Shown: piece after piece, positions 7,795-15,007 of the stretch
Layout: each line of letters starts with the position of its first letter
Position numbering within the stretch: position 1 is the stretch's first letter
IMG/VR virus record: IMGVR_UViG_3300050821_020196
Span: 1 to 64,000 of that record
From: a virus
Strand: one strand, 5' to 3'
DNA length: 64,000 bases
Program-made: the position numbers and the translations under genes
The notes under the pieces: model-generated
The model's database searches: none
Seen by the model: the letters and a program-made list of their open reading frames with translations, nothing else
What the model was told of the DNA's origin: nothing

Positions 7795-8447
7795 ACGCCC
7801 AACTTTTTATCGTTACCTACGCGAAGGATCTCGATTGGCTAGCCGTCTCCTTGCGTTCGGTAGCGAAATATTGGAAGTCGGAGTACCCGCCGCTTATCGT
7901 GGCCAATATTGATAGCTGGGGGAAGCTCCCGCGCATCGTCCGCGAACTAAACGCCCGGGTGCATTGGGTAGACTTATGGTCGGACGGACGCCGGGACCAG
8001 GTCTACGTTAAGATGCACGCCGACGACTATATCGCCCCGGAGGCGGATTCGGTTCTTTACCTCGATAGCGACTGCCTTTTTTCGCGTCCGGTCGATCCTA
8101 GCCTACTCGTAGATCCGTCGGGGCGGCCCTACGTACGGATGCGATCCTACGCCTCCGCTTTAGACGAGGGGATAAACGGTCGGCGGCTAAACGAGATCGA
8201 GAACTGGTCTTATCGCGGCTATCGAGACGTTATCCGGGAAATTTTAACCGGGGAGTCTCCGGTCTACGAGTACATGCAAGCTATGCCCTACTTGTACTAC
8301 AAAGACACGGTTCGGCGCACCCGGGAAGCGATCGAGAAGCGGTGCGGGAAGAGGTTAAAAGAAGTCATGTTCGATTACCATTCCTCCCTCTTTTCCGAGT
8401 TTAATCTCTTCGGGGCTTACGCCGCCCGTTACGAGCCGGAGCGTTAA
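7791..8447 (+). CDS. Putative nucleotide-diphospho-sugar glycosyltransferase, interrupted by in-frame TAA
   Basis: A 218-residue product from a TTG start. It opens FIVTYAKDLDWLAVSLRSV as in GT-A enzymes and has LYLDSDCLF near residues 91-99, a classic DXD metal/nucleotide-sugar site. It resembles phage and bacterial DUF6492-like transferases. The frame stops at TAA (8445-8447) and then continues open for another 36 codons, so a single base change (for example TAC to TAA) could have truncated a roughly 255-residue enzyme. Third putative glycosyltransferase in the accessory region; acceptor unknown. Confidence 0.75.
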   Translation: MNAQLFIVTYAKDLDWLAVSLRSVAKYWKSEYPPLIVANIDSWGKLPRIVRELNARVHWVDLWSDGRRDQVYVKMHADDYIAPEADSVLYLDSDCLFSRPVDPSLLVDPSGRPYVRMRSYASALDEGINGRRLNEIENWSYRGYRDVIREILTGESPVYEYMQAMPYLYYKDTVRRTREAIEKRCGKRLKEVMFDYHSSLFSEFNLFGAYAARYEPER

Positions 8448-8558
8448 CGCTTCCTTTTGCCGGAGGAATACGGGCCGAAGTGCGTGCGCGAATTCCATAG
8501 CTGGACGCAAAGCCCGGAGGATAAAAAGAGCGAGATCGAGGAGATCCTATGCCGATAG
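8448..8558 (+). pseudogene. C-terminal remnant of the upstream glycosyltransferase
   Basis: These 36 codons follow the TAA at 8445-8447 in the same reading frame and end at TAG (8556-8558), overlapping the next gene's start by 10 bases, as intact adjacent phage genes often do. The encoded segment (RFLLPEEYGP, then EFHSWTQSPEDKK) looks like real protein. The simplest reading is a nonsense change in the parent gene; stop-codon readthrough is less likely. Confidence 0.6.
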
Positions 8559-8971
8559 TCTATAAGCCTTATTCGTGGTATAAGGAAGGGAAGTACATGG
8601 GAGAGGTTTACCTCTCGGAGATGAAGTTGTTTATTCCTAAGCCGCCTTCTCCGGAAACCGATCCTTTGCGCGATCCTCTACCGCTTCTCGCGAAATTAAG
8701 TATGAGTAATAAGCTCTACGGCAAGGTTTACTTGGATAACCAGTTCCTCGGCATCGCGGAGGTGAGCCTGGAAATGGTAACCCTAGCCGAGATCGCTTTT
8801 CCGTTAATGGGGGGGAAGAATGCGGATCTTCTTTTTCGCGGGAGTACCGGCGGCAACCCAGCCACGGGGATGGTAGATGTACGGATGCCGGTTTCGCTTT
8901 CCGTACTTCGCGATTTAATCCCGGTCCGGCACGAGCAAGTGCATACGGATAACCCGAACTACGACGAATAA
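8549..8971 (+). CDS. Hypothetical protein
   Basis: A 140-residue soluble protein of mixed alpha/beta character. It begins MPIVYKPYSWYKEGKYMGE, has a Pro-rich stretch near residues 33-47, and ends acidic. No family recognised. It overlaps the C-terminal remnant of the preceding glycosyltransferase gene, so the two were probably co-translated originally. Confidence 0.6.
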   Translation: MPIVYKPYSWYKEGKYMGEVYLSEMKLFIPKPPSPETDPLRDPLPLLAKLSMSNKLYGKVYLDNQFLGIAEVSLEMVTLAEIAFPLMGGKNADLLFRGSTGGNPATGMVDVRMPVSLSVLRDLIPVRHEQVHTDNPNYDE

Positions 8972-8994
8972 TTTATCTTTGACGAATTGACCGG

Positions 8995-9144
8995 ATGGAT
9001 AAGATCGACGGATTAGCCGCTAGCCTCGAAGAGGAATTAGCCAAGCTCGAAGCGAAGCTAGTGCGCACTTCCTTAGAGCAGAATTATATCTGGGCGATCC
9101 GGAGCCTTCTCCGGCAATATTACGCCGAGATTAAGGGCAAGTAA
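8995..9144 (+). CDS. Very small helical protein
   Basis: A 49-residue protein, MDKIDGLAASLEEELAKLEA and onward, with strong coiled-coil-like heptad spacing and a Tyr/Lys-rich end. Located 23 bases after the preceding gene in the same direction. The composition is coding-like, but there is no homology clue. Confidence 0.45.
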   Translation: MDKIDGLAASLEEELAKLEAKLVRTSLEQNYIWAIRSLLRQYYAEIKGK

Positions 9145-9150
9145 TCTTAC

Positions 9151-9182
9151 CGCCCGCATAGCTTAGCGGTAGTTCTCGGGCG
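9151..9182 (+). other. Hairpin resembling a tRNA 5' half
   Basis: CGCCCG (9151-9156) pairs with CGGGCG (9177-9182). The text between reads like the start of a tRNA (GCATAGCTTAGCGGTAGTTC), including a D-arm-like segment, but no anticodon or T-arm follows. It ends one base before the ATG at 9184, so the hairpin would sit over the start site of the downstream HTH gene. Confidence 0.35.
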
Positions 9183-9183
9183 T

Positions 9184-9573
9184 ATGAGAGAGAAGGTTCG
9201 CGACATTACCGCAAGTCGGCACGGCGGGAACGCGGAATCGGCTTTAGCCTTCCGCGATCTCCGCCCGCACCTTGCCGAGCAAACCGCCCGAGTAGCTTCG
9301 ATTATCCTTCAACATCCGCACGGTCTAACCGCGCAGGAAATCGAGAGGATCTCCGGCATTCCGTATAATTGTGTCTCCGCCCGTTGCGCGGAGTTAAAGG
9401 CGGAGGGTTTAGTCCTTCGCAAGAAATTGGGTACCAACCTCGAAGGAAAGCCGTTTTTCGAGCGGCGGAAAACCCGTTCCGGATCGCTAGCCGTCGTCCT
9501 AATCTGGAATCCGACGATTAGCCCGTCGACGATCGGCTGGGTGAAGGAACTCTTCGAAGCTCCCGCCTCCTAA
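9184..9573 (+). CDS. Winged-helix DNA-binding protein
   Basis: A 129-residue protein. Residues 38-85 form a winged helix-turn-helix: VASIILQHPHGLTAQEIERI, then SGIPYNCVSARCAELKAEGLV, followed by a basic wing. This matches the MarR/ArsR-like wHTH proteins often found in phage accessory regions. It may regulate nearby small genes. It is followed by a strong bidirectional terminator, so it ends its transcription unit. The start ATG lies directly behind a hairpin, which could restrict its translation. Confidence 0.7.
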   Translation: MREKVRDITASRHGGNAESALAFRDLRPHLAEQTARVASIILQHPHGLTAQEIERISGIPYNCVSARCAELKAEGLVLRKKLGTNLEGKPFFERRKTRSGSLAVVLIWNPTISPSTIGWVKELFEAPAS

Positions 9574-9601
9574 CCGCTAAAAACCGCTAACCCTGAAAAC
9601 G

Positions 9602-9646
9602 AAAAACGGCTCTCCTAATCCTCACCTAAGGTAGGGAGCCGTTTTT
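9602..9646. terminator. Bidirectional intrinsic terminator
   Basis: Perfect 11-bp arms (9602-9612 AAAAACGGCTC and 9636-9646 GAGCCGTTTTT) give a GC core with U-tracts on both strands. Closely related in sequence to the terminator at 6896-6940. Confidence 0.85.
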
Positions 9647-9670
9647 CGGTATATGCCCTGACTTTATTTT

Positions 9671-10015
9671 ATGAGAGAGTTTAACCTATCCGATCTTATA
9701 GAACGAGAACGAGCGCGTAGTTTTAAGCGTATGCCTCGGGCCCGCGTTCAACATCAGGTGAAGTATAGTAAAACGATGGAGCTAGGCAACGGTCAACGCT
9801 TCGAAATGTGCGCCAATTCCAAGAACGGTTATTTCACTACCATTTCCCGCAACGTTTTAAAGGATGCGCCGGTCGTGGTCGGTCCGACCGATCTAAACCG
9901 GGAGCAATGGCTAGAGCTAGCCGAGGTTTGTACGAAAATCGCGAGTCTAGTAAAAAGCCGGAATATTAAGGAATTTTTTAATCCGAACTCCCCGCTCGAT
10001 AGCGAGTTGTATTGA
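9671..10015 (+). CDS. Hypothetical protein
   Basis: A 114-residue soluble protein with a basic N-terminal half (residues 11-30 rich in Arg/Lys) and a helical C-terminal half. No family recognised. A T-rich segment (GACTTTATTTT) rather than a Shine-Dalgarno sequence precedes the start. It heads a run of four small genes after the terminator at 9602-9646. Confidence 0.55.
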   Translation: MREFNLSDLIERERARSFKRMPRARVQHQVKYSKTMELGNGQRFEMCANSKNGYFTTISRNVLKDAPVVVGPTDLNREQWLELAEVCTKIASLVKSRNIKEFFNPNSPLDSELY

Positions 10016-10030
10016 ACGTAATTAACCGCG

Positions 10031-10249
10031 ATGAACATGGTAGTTAAAGCGGTCATGGCGGTTAAAACCTTAATTATCGTGGCTTCCGCCGCCGCTTTAA
10101 TCCTGGAAGCCTTTATCGCGAAGGAGACTTTTAAAATTGAAAAAGATACCGATAACCTCGTGAAGATCGAAGGCCAGATCCGGGATCTCCTTTCTATGGC
10201 GGATAAATATGGCAAACCGTCCGCCACCCCTACCCCGGAGACGAAATAA
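10031..10249 (+). CDS. Small membrane-anchored protein
   Basis: A 72-residue protein with an N-terminal hydrophobic segment (about residues 5-28, Val/Ala/Ile/Leu-rich) followed by a charged helical tail and a Pro/Thr-rich end. The topology of one N-terminal span plus a periplasmic helix resembles inner-membrane spanins or pinholin partners, but no diagnostic motif is present. GTAATTA lies at 10018-10024, 6 bases before the start. The next two genes also encode membrane-linked small proteins, so a lysis role is possible. Confidence 0.55.
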   Translation: MNMVVKAVMAVKTLIIVASAAALILEAFIAKETFKIEKDTDNLVKIEGQIRDLLSMADKYGKPSATPTPETK

Positions 10250-10252
10250 TTT

Positions 10253-10627
10253 ATGCCCGATGAGGAAAAGAAGAGCACCGGTAAATCGACCGACTGGACG
10301 AAAATCGTCGGAGCGGTCGCCGGGGGAGTGCTTCTCGCTTTGCAAGGAGCCAATCTTTCCGAGGTTTCTCACGGCAACTCCAATGGCGAGAAGCGTATGG
10401 AGACGCTCCAGCAATTGTTAGTAATTTCGAAGAACATTGACGCTTCGCTTAAAAATCAGACCCAAATGCTAGAGCATGACGAGCAAAGCGCCTCTAATCA
10501 AAAAGTTATCCTGGACACGATAAATAAAGCGATTAGCGAACGGCGTACCCTCCTCCAGCAAAGCATTGACGAGTTAAGGAAAGAAAACCATCCGACGCCT
10601 TCCTCTACTCCTTCCCCGACGCCTTAA
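10253..10627 (+). CDS. Small protein with hydrophobic patch and coiled coil
   Basis: A 124-residue protein with a charged start, a short Gly/Ala/Val-rich hydrophobic patch (about residues 16-33), then a long helical, coiled-coil-like section and a Pro/Ser/Thr-rich tail. The same Pro/Thr tail style is seen in the preceding gene. It may be a membrane-associated helper in lysis or envelope interaction; no specific family assignment is possible. Confidence 0.5.
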   Translation: MPDEEKKSTGKSTDWTKIVGAVAGGVLLALQGANLSEVSHGNSNGEKRMETLQQLLVISKNIDASLKNQTQMLEHDEQSASNQKVILDTINKAISERRTLLQQSIDELRKENHPTPSSTPSPTP

Positions 10628-10629
10628 AT

Positions 10630-10854
10630 GTGTTTATGGAATTCTGGAAACTATGTCTAGCCTGGGGTTGTTTAACCATGTTTTTCGGAGTTCCGATCGT
10701 CCTTTTTACCTTGCATATTTGGAACCTACAAACGCCCGCCGCTTTTATCCAACATATTCAAGAATTTAAATATATTGGGGAATATCTTCGTACAATAACG
10801 GCGATTATCATTTCGCTCGCCGGACTACATACCGTCGAATTTTTTAAAAAGTGA
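10630..10854 (+). CDS. Small two-span membrane protein, holin-like
   Basis: A 74-residue protein with hydrophobic segments near residues 5-30 and 52-68 and a lysine-rich C-terminus. Size and topology are like class II holins, and it lies in a cluster of small membrane proteins. No endolysin gene is beside it; the only peptidoglycan-active candidates in this prophage are in the tape measure C-terminus. Holin is therefore only a suggestion. Confidence 0.5.
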   Translation: MFMEFWKLCLAWGCLTMFFGVPIVLFTLHIWNLQTPAAFIQHIQEFKYIGEYLRTITAIIISLAGLHTVEFFKK

Positions 10855-11006
10855 ACTGGCAACGCTATAAGATCTGTCTTTCGAACGGGTTAAAAGCGTC
10901 TTCCGCGCTAATCGCCGCCGTCGATATACCGGTCGATATGCAGGTTCTCGGCGATATGGTTTTATATCATTTTCCGGCTTACCGCATCCGTTTCTTTAAA
11001 AACTAA
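10851..11006 (+). CDS. Very small hypothetical protein
   Basis: A 51-residue protein from a GTG start overlapping the previous stop by 4 bases (GTGA), a hallmark of coupled translation. Sequence begins VNWQRYKICLSNG and ends with a basic, aromatic stretch. No family recognised. An imperfect GC-rich hairpin (about 11007-11046) follows and may end the transcript. Confidence 0.45.
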   Translation: MNWQRYKICLSNGLKASSALIAAVDIPVDMQVLGDMVLYHFPAYRIRFFKN

Positions 11007-11132
11007 GCGAGCCGGGTATTTACGCGATAGTACCCCGGTTCGCTCGGATGCCATCGCAAGTCTCTAAGCGGATCGGGGGAAGTGTTAAGATTTCATTTTC
11101 ACCGCACAAGTTACCGATGCCAATAATAATGG

Positions 11133-11513
11133 TTACCGTAGTCCCTCCAATGCGGCAAACGCATCGTGAATAGATAAGCGGCTGTAGTTGAGGAGTTCGA
11201 GATCGTTACTCGTCGGACTCGTCTTGCGAGCATACGGACGCCACTTCATATTGGCCGTACTACCGTTAACGAGATCGTTAAACTTCATGCAAACGCTAGC
11301 GTAGTTGCCGCATTTGATATTACATATATTCTCTCCGTCGAGCGGCGCGGACGGGTAGCCGTAATTAGGCTCTCCGCAAAGGATGTCCGCTTTTATTATG
11401 ACGTAAGCGCCCCAGTTGGGCATCATGCTCGGGCGCGCGTATAAGTGCCAGCGATTGCGATTCCGAATCAGCTGGTAAGTTCGGTCTTCGATAATTAAAT
11501 GTGTGGGAAGCAT
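11133..11513 (-). CDS. Hypothetical protein, minus strand
   Basis: A 126-residue soluble protein containing four Cys, two of them in an NIKCGNYASVCMKF segment around residues 65-79. The N-terminal part has a Trp/Tyr-rich beta pattern. No family recognised. It runs against the structural genes, from the AT-rich gap at 11514-11834, which could carry its promoter; early or lysogenic expression is possible. Confidence 0.5.
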   Translation of the reverse strand: MLPTHLIIEDRTYQLIRNRNRWHLYARPSMMPNWGAYVIIKADILCGEPNYGYPSAPLDGENICNIKCGNYASVCMKFNDLVNGSTANMKWRPYARKTSPTSNDLELLNYSRLSIHDAFAALEGLR

Positions 11514-11834
11514 TTGAGAAAATTACCGCCCGCTTTAACAAGTTGAAGACATTTTACGAAAAATTCCATCTAATAAGCCAATAAGGTCACTAATGACCTA
11601 GGGATTGAGGTACTCCGTCGTCAGCCAATAAGTCATAGGTTCTTTCAAAAAGCGCGATCGTTCAGCGGACGCTGGCGACGTGAATTTCGATTTAGGGTGA
11701 ATTAATTGTAATGTACGTCTCCAGCCAAAAATGTGTATTTTTACATTTAATGGTTGATTTGACCCGAAAAACGACGTGAACGTCGTTTTTAAGCGAGCTA
11801 GAATGTGCCCGATTTTGCGGGTATATATTTGAGT
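11514..11834. promoter_or_regulatory. AT-rich gap with dyad operator before the late operon
   Basis: No gene supported here. It holds a perfect dyad AGGTCA-CTAA-TGACCT (11584-11599) and, further on, a bidirectional terminator (11767-11790). It separates the minus-strand gene at 11133-11513 from the start of the packaging/head operon, so it is the natural site for divergent promoters and control. No regulator can be assigned. Confidence 0.5.
11767..11790. terminator. Bidirectional terminator
   Basis: 11-base arms AAAAACGACGT and ACGTCGTTTTT with almost no loop; U-tract on either strand. Insulates the head operon from upstream transcription. Confidence 0.8.
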
Positions 11835-12047
11835 ATGGCTTCTCAAAAAGAGATAAAGGACTTCTTGGATCGGAAGAGATCTCTCCGTATCCAGAGACAA
11901 GCGGAGCTAGGCGCATGGCTAGAGCAGGTAGCCGTTATGCAAGAAGCGCTAGGCCGCAAGCTAGAGGAGAAGGAACTATCCGAGGCTCTAATCCAGTACA
12001 ATAAAGTAAACCCTCCGGTAATTTACGATATTATCCCTAACGAATGA
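11835..12047 (+). CDS. Small helical protein before terminase
   Basis: A 70-residue protein starting MASQKEIKDFLDRKRSL, highly charged and helical. No family recognised. Its stop overlaps the start of the small terminase gene by 4 bases, so it is the first cistron of the packaging operon. A longer in-frame start at 11805 would add a poorly fitting 10-residue extension, so the ATG at 11835 is preferred. Confidence 0.6.
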   Translation: MASQKEIKDFLDRKRSLRIQRQAELGAWLEQVAVMQEALGRKLEEKELSEALIQYNKVNPPVIYDIIPNE

Positions 12048-12619
12048 GTGAGGTACTCGATTTCGGCGACCAGGAGGTAAGCTCCCGAGAACTCGGCAAC
12101 GTGCTCGGGCTCTCCCGGAGTGCTATAAACGCTCTCGTTAAGAGCCGGGTCTTCCAGACGGTACCCGGGCACGGGCGGGCGACTTATCTAAAGCTCGGGC
12201 CCTCCGTGCGTTCCTTCGTCATGTTCAAGGCCAATAACGCCGGGGATACGGAGAACGTAAAAGACATTCACGAAGCCCGCCTCCGCAAGCTCCGGGCGGA
12301 AGCGGAGGCGAAGCAACTCCTCGTCGCCCAACTTAAGCGGCAACTCTTCCGGGAAGAGGACATCCGCCAGATCGTCGGCGATATGTGCATCCGGGTGCGC
12401 TCGAAGATCCTCGCCATTCCCTCGAATACGACGGTGCTTATTACCGGGAAGACGAACCCGATCGAGGTAAAGACGGTGCTCGAACGAGCGGTGCGGGAAG
12501 TGCTCGCCGAGATTACCCCTTACTCCCCGGATACCTTCGCCGCCCGTAACCCGCTCGCCCTACCGGTAGATCCCTACGATGACGACGGCGGCGAACAAGG
12601 ATCTACTCCGGGCCCTTAG
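12044..12619 (+). CDS. Terminase small subunit (Nu1-like)
   Basis: A 191-residue protein. Residues 12-45 form an HTH (SSRELGNVLGLSRSAINALVKSR) like the Nu1/terminase small subunit DNA-binding domain, followed by a long charged helix (about residues 75-115) that in this family mediates oligomerisation. It recognises the packaging site and recruits the large subunit, whose gene overlaps its 3' end by 41 bases. Position and length are as expected for lambda-type packaging modules. Confidence 0.85.
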   Translation: MSEVLDFGDQEVSSRELGNVLGLSRSAINALVKSRVFQTVPGHGRATYLKLGPSVRSFVMFKANNAGDTENVKDIHEARLRKLRAEAEAKQLLVAQLKRQLFREEDIRQIVGDMCIRVRSKILAIPSNTTVLITGKTNPIEVKTVLERAVREVLAEITPYSPDTFAARNPLALPVDPYDDDGGEQGSTPGP

Positions 12620-14540
12620 GCTTTTTCAGGAACTTCATAAGCTTTTCGAGCCTCCGCCCATCCTCGATTTAGTAGCCTGGGCGAACTCGACCCGCCAGCT
12701 TACCTCCGAGGGGGCCGTCGAGCGGGGTTCTTTTAACTACGATAAGGTGCCCTACCTTATCGAGCCCTCCAATTGCTTTACCGATCCCCGGGTCGAACGG
12801 ATCGTTATTAAAGGTGCGGCGAGAACGGGTAAATCCGAGGCTCTTCTCGTTAATCCGCTCGGGTTCATAATCGAGCATGACCCGGGCCCGGTAATGATCG
12901 CCTACCCGGGCGAGGATCTTATCGAGAAGTTTTGCGGCCAGAAGCTCGTCCCCCTCCTCCGGGATAACCCGACGATTAATCCCCGGGTGCATAAGGGAGG
13001 CCGGACGGCGGAGGGGGGCACGAATAAGATGAAGCGGAAGACCTTCGACGGGGGTTCCGTGGAGGTTGTTAACGCCGACATAGGATCTAGCTTCCGTTTG
13101 GCGGATGTCCGTTACGCCTTCTTCGACGAGGTAGACGCGGCGAAGCCGAATTGCCAGGGGGAAGGTTCTCCGGTAAAGCTCCTAATTAAGCGGACCCAAA
13201 ATGCCCCGAACCGGAAGATCGTCCTCATTAGTAGCCCGACGGTCGCCGGGGGCTCTTTAATCGAGGACGCCTACTTAGATAGCAGCCGGGAGGTCTATAC
13301 GATCCCTTGCCCGTCCTGCGGTACTTACAACGAGCTTCTATGGAACTGGAAGAAGGAGGAAACCGGCTACCCTTCCGAGTGCGAGTTTCGAATGCGCTTT
13401 CGCGATGCCGCTATTTGTTGCGTCTCCTGCTACGAATATTTCAGCCAGTGGCAATGGCTATCGAAATCGCATCTTGGCAAATGGATAGCGACCAATCCGG
13501 GTTGGAAGAGCGGGAGGCACCGGGGTTTCTGGATCACTGGTCTCGTCAGCCCCTGGGTCTCCTGGGAGGTGCTCGTCGAAGAGTACCGGGAAGCCGTCGC
13601 TCTCCTAAAAGAAGGAAGACCGGCGGAGTTTATAACCTTTCTAAATACGGTGCTGGCCGAACTCTACGAGGAGGATCTCGGCGAACGGCTGGACGAGGAG
13701 GTCTTCTTCGCCCGGCGGGAAGTGTATCTCGACGAGATACCGGAGGGCGTTCTCTTAATAACTTGTGGCGTTGACACGCAAGACTCCTGGCTAGCTTATA
13801 GCATCCTCGGTTGGGGAAAAGACCACGAGTGCTGGTGCCTAGAGGCGGGGGTTATCGAGGGGGACCCGGCGGATAAGAAAACCTGGGAAACCTTCGACCG
13901 GGTTATCTATAACCGGGAGTGGATGCGGGGGGAAGAGGTGTTAAAGATCGATCGTACCTTTATCGATTCGGGCGGGCATAAGACGGATTTCGTCTACGAA
14001 AATTGCCGGGGTAGAGGACCTAGATTGTACCCTTGCCGGGGGATCGACGGAGAGGGCAAAAGCGTCATTATTAAGCGTTTCGATCCGAAGGAAGGCAAAC
14101 CATTCCGCTATGAAATTGCCACGGACATGACGAAAAACGAACTAGCTTCCCGCTTGCGGGTGCAAGATCACGGCCCGAGTTATTTTCATTTTCCCCGGGG
14201 CGAGGATGGGGAGGAGATACGCGGGTTCGATCTCAACTTTTTTAAGAGCCTCTGCGGCGAGCGTCAGAAGGAGCTAGTCGACGCGAAGGGCTTCTCCCGC
14301 ACCATTTGGACCCGCTTTCGGCGCAACGAGTACTGGGATACCTACCAGTACGCTTATTCCGCTCTCGTCTCCCTCGGCTCCGGCCACGCTTTAGAGCGGG
14401 CTTACGAGGACCGGATCGAGGAGGCACGGAAGAAGGCAAAGCCGAAGGAGGAGTTGCAACCGGCTTTCGGCGGTTTCCGCATGATGCCGGGGATGCGGAG
14501 CAATCCCGGGCCCAACGTGGACCCCTGGGGAGCCCGTTAA
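12579..14540 (+). CDS. Terminase large subunit (lambda GpA family)
   Basis: A 653-residue packaging ATPase/nuclease. Walker A is GAARTGKS at residues 79-86 and Walker B with catalytic Glu is FFDEVD at 181-186. A zinc-ribbon-like pair CPSC (244-247) and CVSC (281-284) sits between the domains, as in GpA. The nuclease domain starts near CGVDTQ (Asp399) and includes TFIDSGGH near residue 463. It pumps DNA into the prohead and makes cohesive ends in lambda-like phages. It overlaps the small subunit gene; the first ATG was kept because it gives the usual N-terminus. Confidence 0.97.
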   Translation: MTTAANKDLLRALRLFQELHKLFEPPPILDLVAWANSTRQLTSEGAVERGSFNYDKVPYLIEPSNCFTDPRVERIVIKGAARTGKSEALLVNPLGFIIEHDPGPVMIAYPGEDLIEKFCGQKLVPLLRDNPTINPRVHKGGRTAEGGTNKMKRKTFDGGSVEVVNADIGSSFRLADVRYAFFDEVDAAKPNCQGEGSPVKLLIKRTQNAPNRKIVLISSPTVAGGSLIEDAYLDSSREVYTIPCPSCGTYNELLWNWKKEETGYPSECEFRMRFRDAAICCVSCYEYFSQWQWLSKSHLGKWIATNPGWKSGRHRGFWITGLVSPWVSWEVLVEEYREAVALLKEGRPAEFITFLNTVLAELYEEDLGERLDEEVFFARREVYLDEIPEGVLLITCGVDTQDSWLAYSILGWGKDHECWCLEAGVIEGDPADKKTWETFDRVIYNREWMRGEEVLKIDRTFIDSGGHKTDFVYENCRGRGPRLYPCRGIDGEGKSVIIKRFDPKEGKPFRYEIATDMTKNELASRLRVQDHGPSYFHFPRGEDGEEIRGFDLNFFKSLCGERQKELVDAKGFSRTIWTRFRRNEYWDTYQYAYSALVSLGSGHALERAYEDRIEEARKKAKPKEELQPAFGGFRMMPGMRSNPGPNVDPWGAR

Positions 14541-14553
14541 CGTACTTTTCGGC

Positions 14554-14742
14554 ATGATCTCCGGTTTAATCGCTTGGCTTATTCTGGTTGTCATCGTTTG
14601 TCTCCTTTATTGGATCATTACGATGTTTGCTCCTCCCCCCATCCAACGCATCGTGCTCGTTGTTTGCGTCGTGGTTGTCGTTATCGGTTTAATTTATGAA
14701 GTTTTACTCCCGCTAACCGGTTATCACCCGGCGGTACGATAG
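14554..14742 (+). CDS. Small two-span membrane protein in head operon
   Basis: A 62-residue hydrophobic protein with two predicted membrane spans (about residues 4-24 and 31-53). Similar tiny membrane proteins appear between terminase and portal genes in several prophages, and holin is a possible role. GTACTTT at 14542-14548 lies 5 bases before the start instead of a Shine-Dalgarno sequence. Confidence 0.65.
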   Translation: MISGLIAWLILVVIVCLLYWIITMFAPPPIQRIVLVVCVVVVVIGLIYEVLLPLTGYHPAVR

Positions 14743-14770
14743 TTTTCCCCGGCCCGGCGTATTTACCGGC

Positions 14771-15004
14771 ATGGCAAGCGGTATAACCTTAGCGGAAGCT
14801 CAAGTTCTCCGGACGACGGCCTTTAAGGCCTACCAGAAAGCGCTAACGAGCAAAGCGGTGGATGCCGGGCAGCTAAAGACCCAGCGCCAATCGATCGAAG
14901 GGCTCCGGGCCGACTTCCAATACTGGGACCGCTATATGCAATTCCTTATGGGGAACGGCACCTCTATGGAATTCCGTTCCCTGGTTCCCCGAGGTCTTCT
15001 CTAA
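14771..15004 (+). CDS. gpW-like head-tail connector
   Basis: A 77-residue protein in the position of lambda W, directly between terminase and portal genes. It has a helix with conserved-looking spacing (TLAEAQVLRTTAFKAYQKAL) and SIEGLRADFQYWDRYMQFL, as in gpW/DUF6148-type small phage proteins. gpW stabilises packaged DNA and forms the site for tail joining. GTATTTA lies at 14759-14765, 5 bases upstream. Confidence 0.7.
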   Translation: MASGITLAEAQVLRTTAFKAYQKALTSKAVDAGQLKTQRQSIEGLRADFQYWDRYMQFLMGNGTSMEFRSLVPRGLL

Positions 15005-15007
15005 GCT

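Noticed and set aside
11598-11916. Minus-strand reading frames in the AT-rich gap before the packaging operon
   Set aside because: They cross a strong bidirectional terminator and overlap the coupled gene at 11835; composition is not coding-like.
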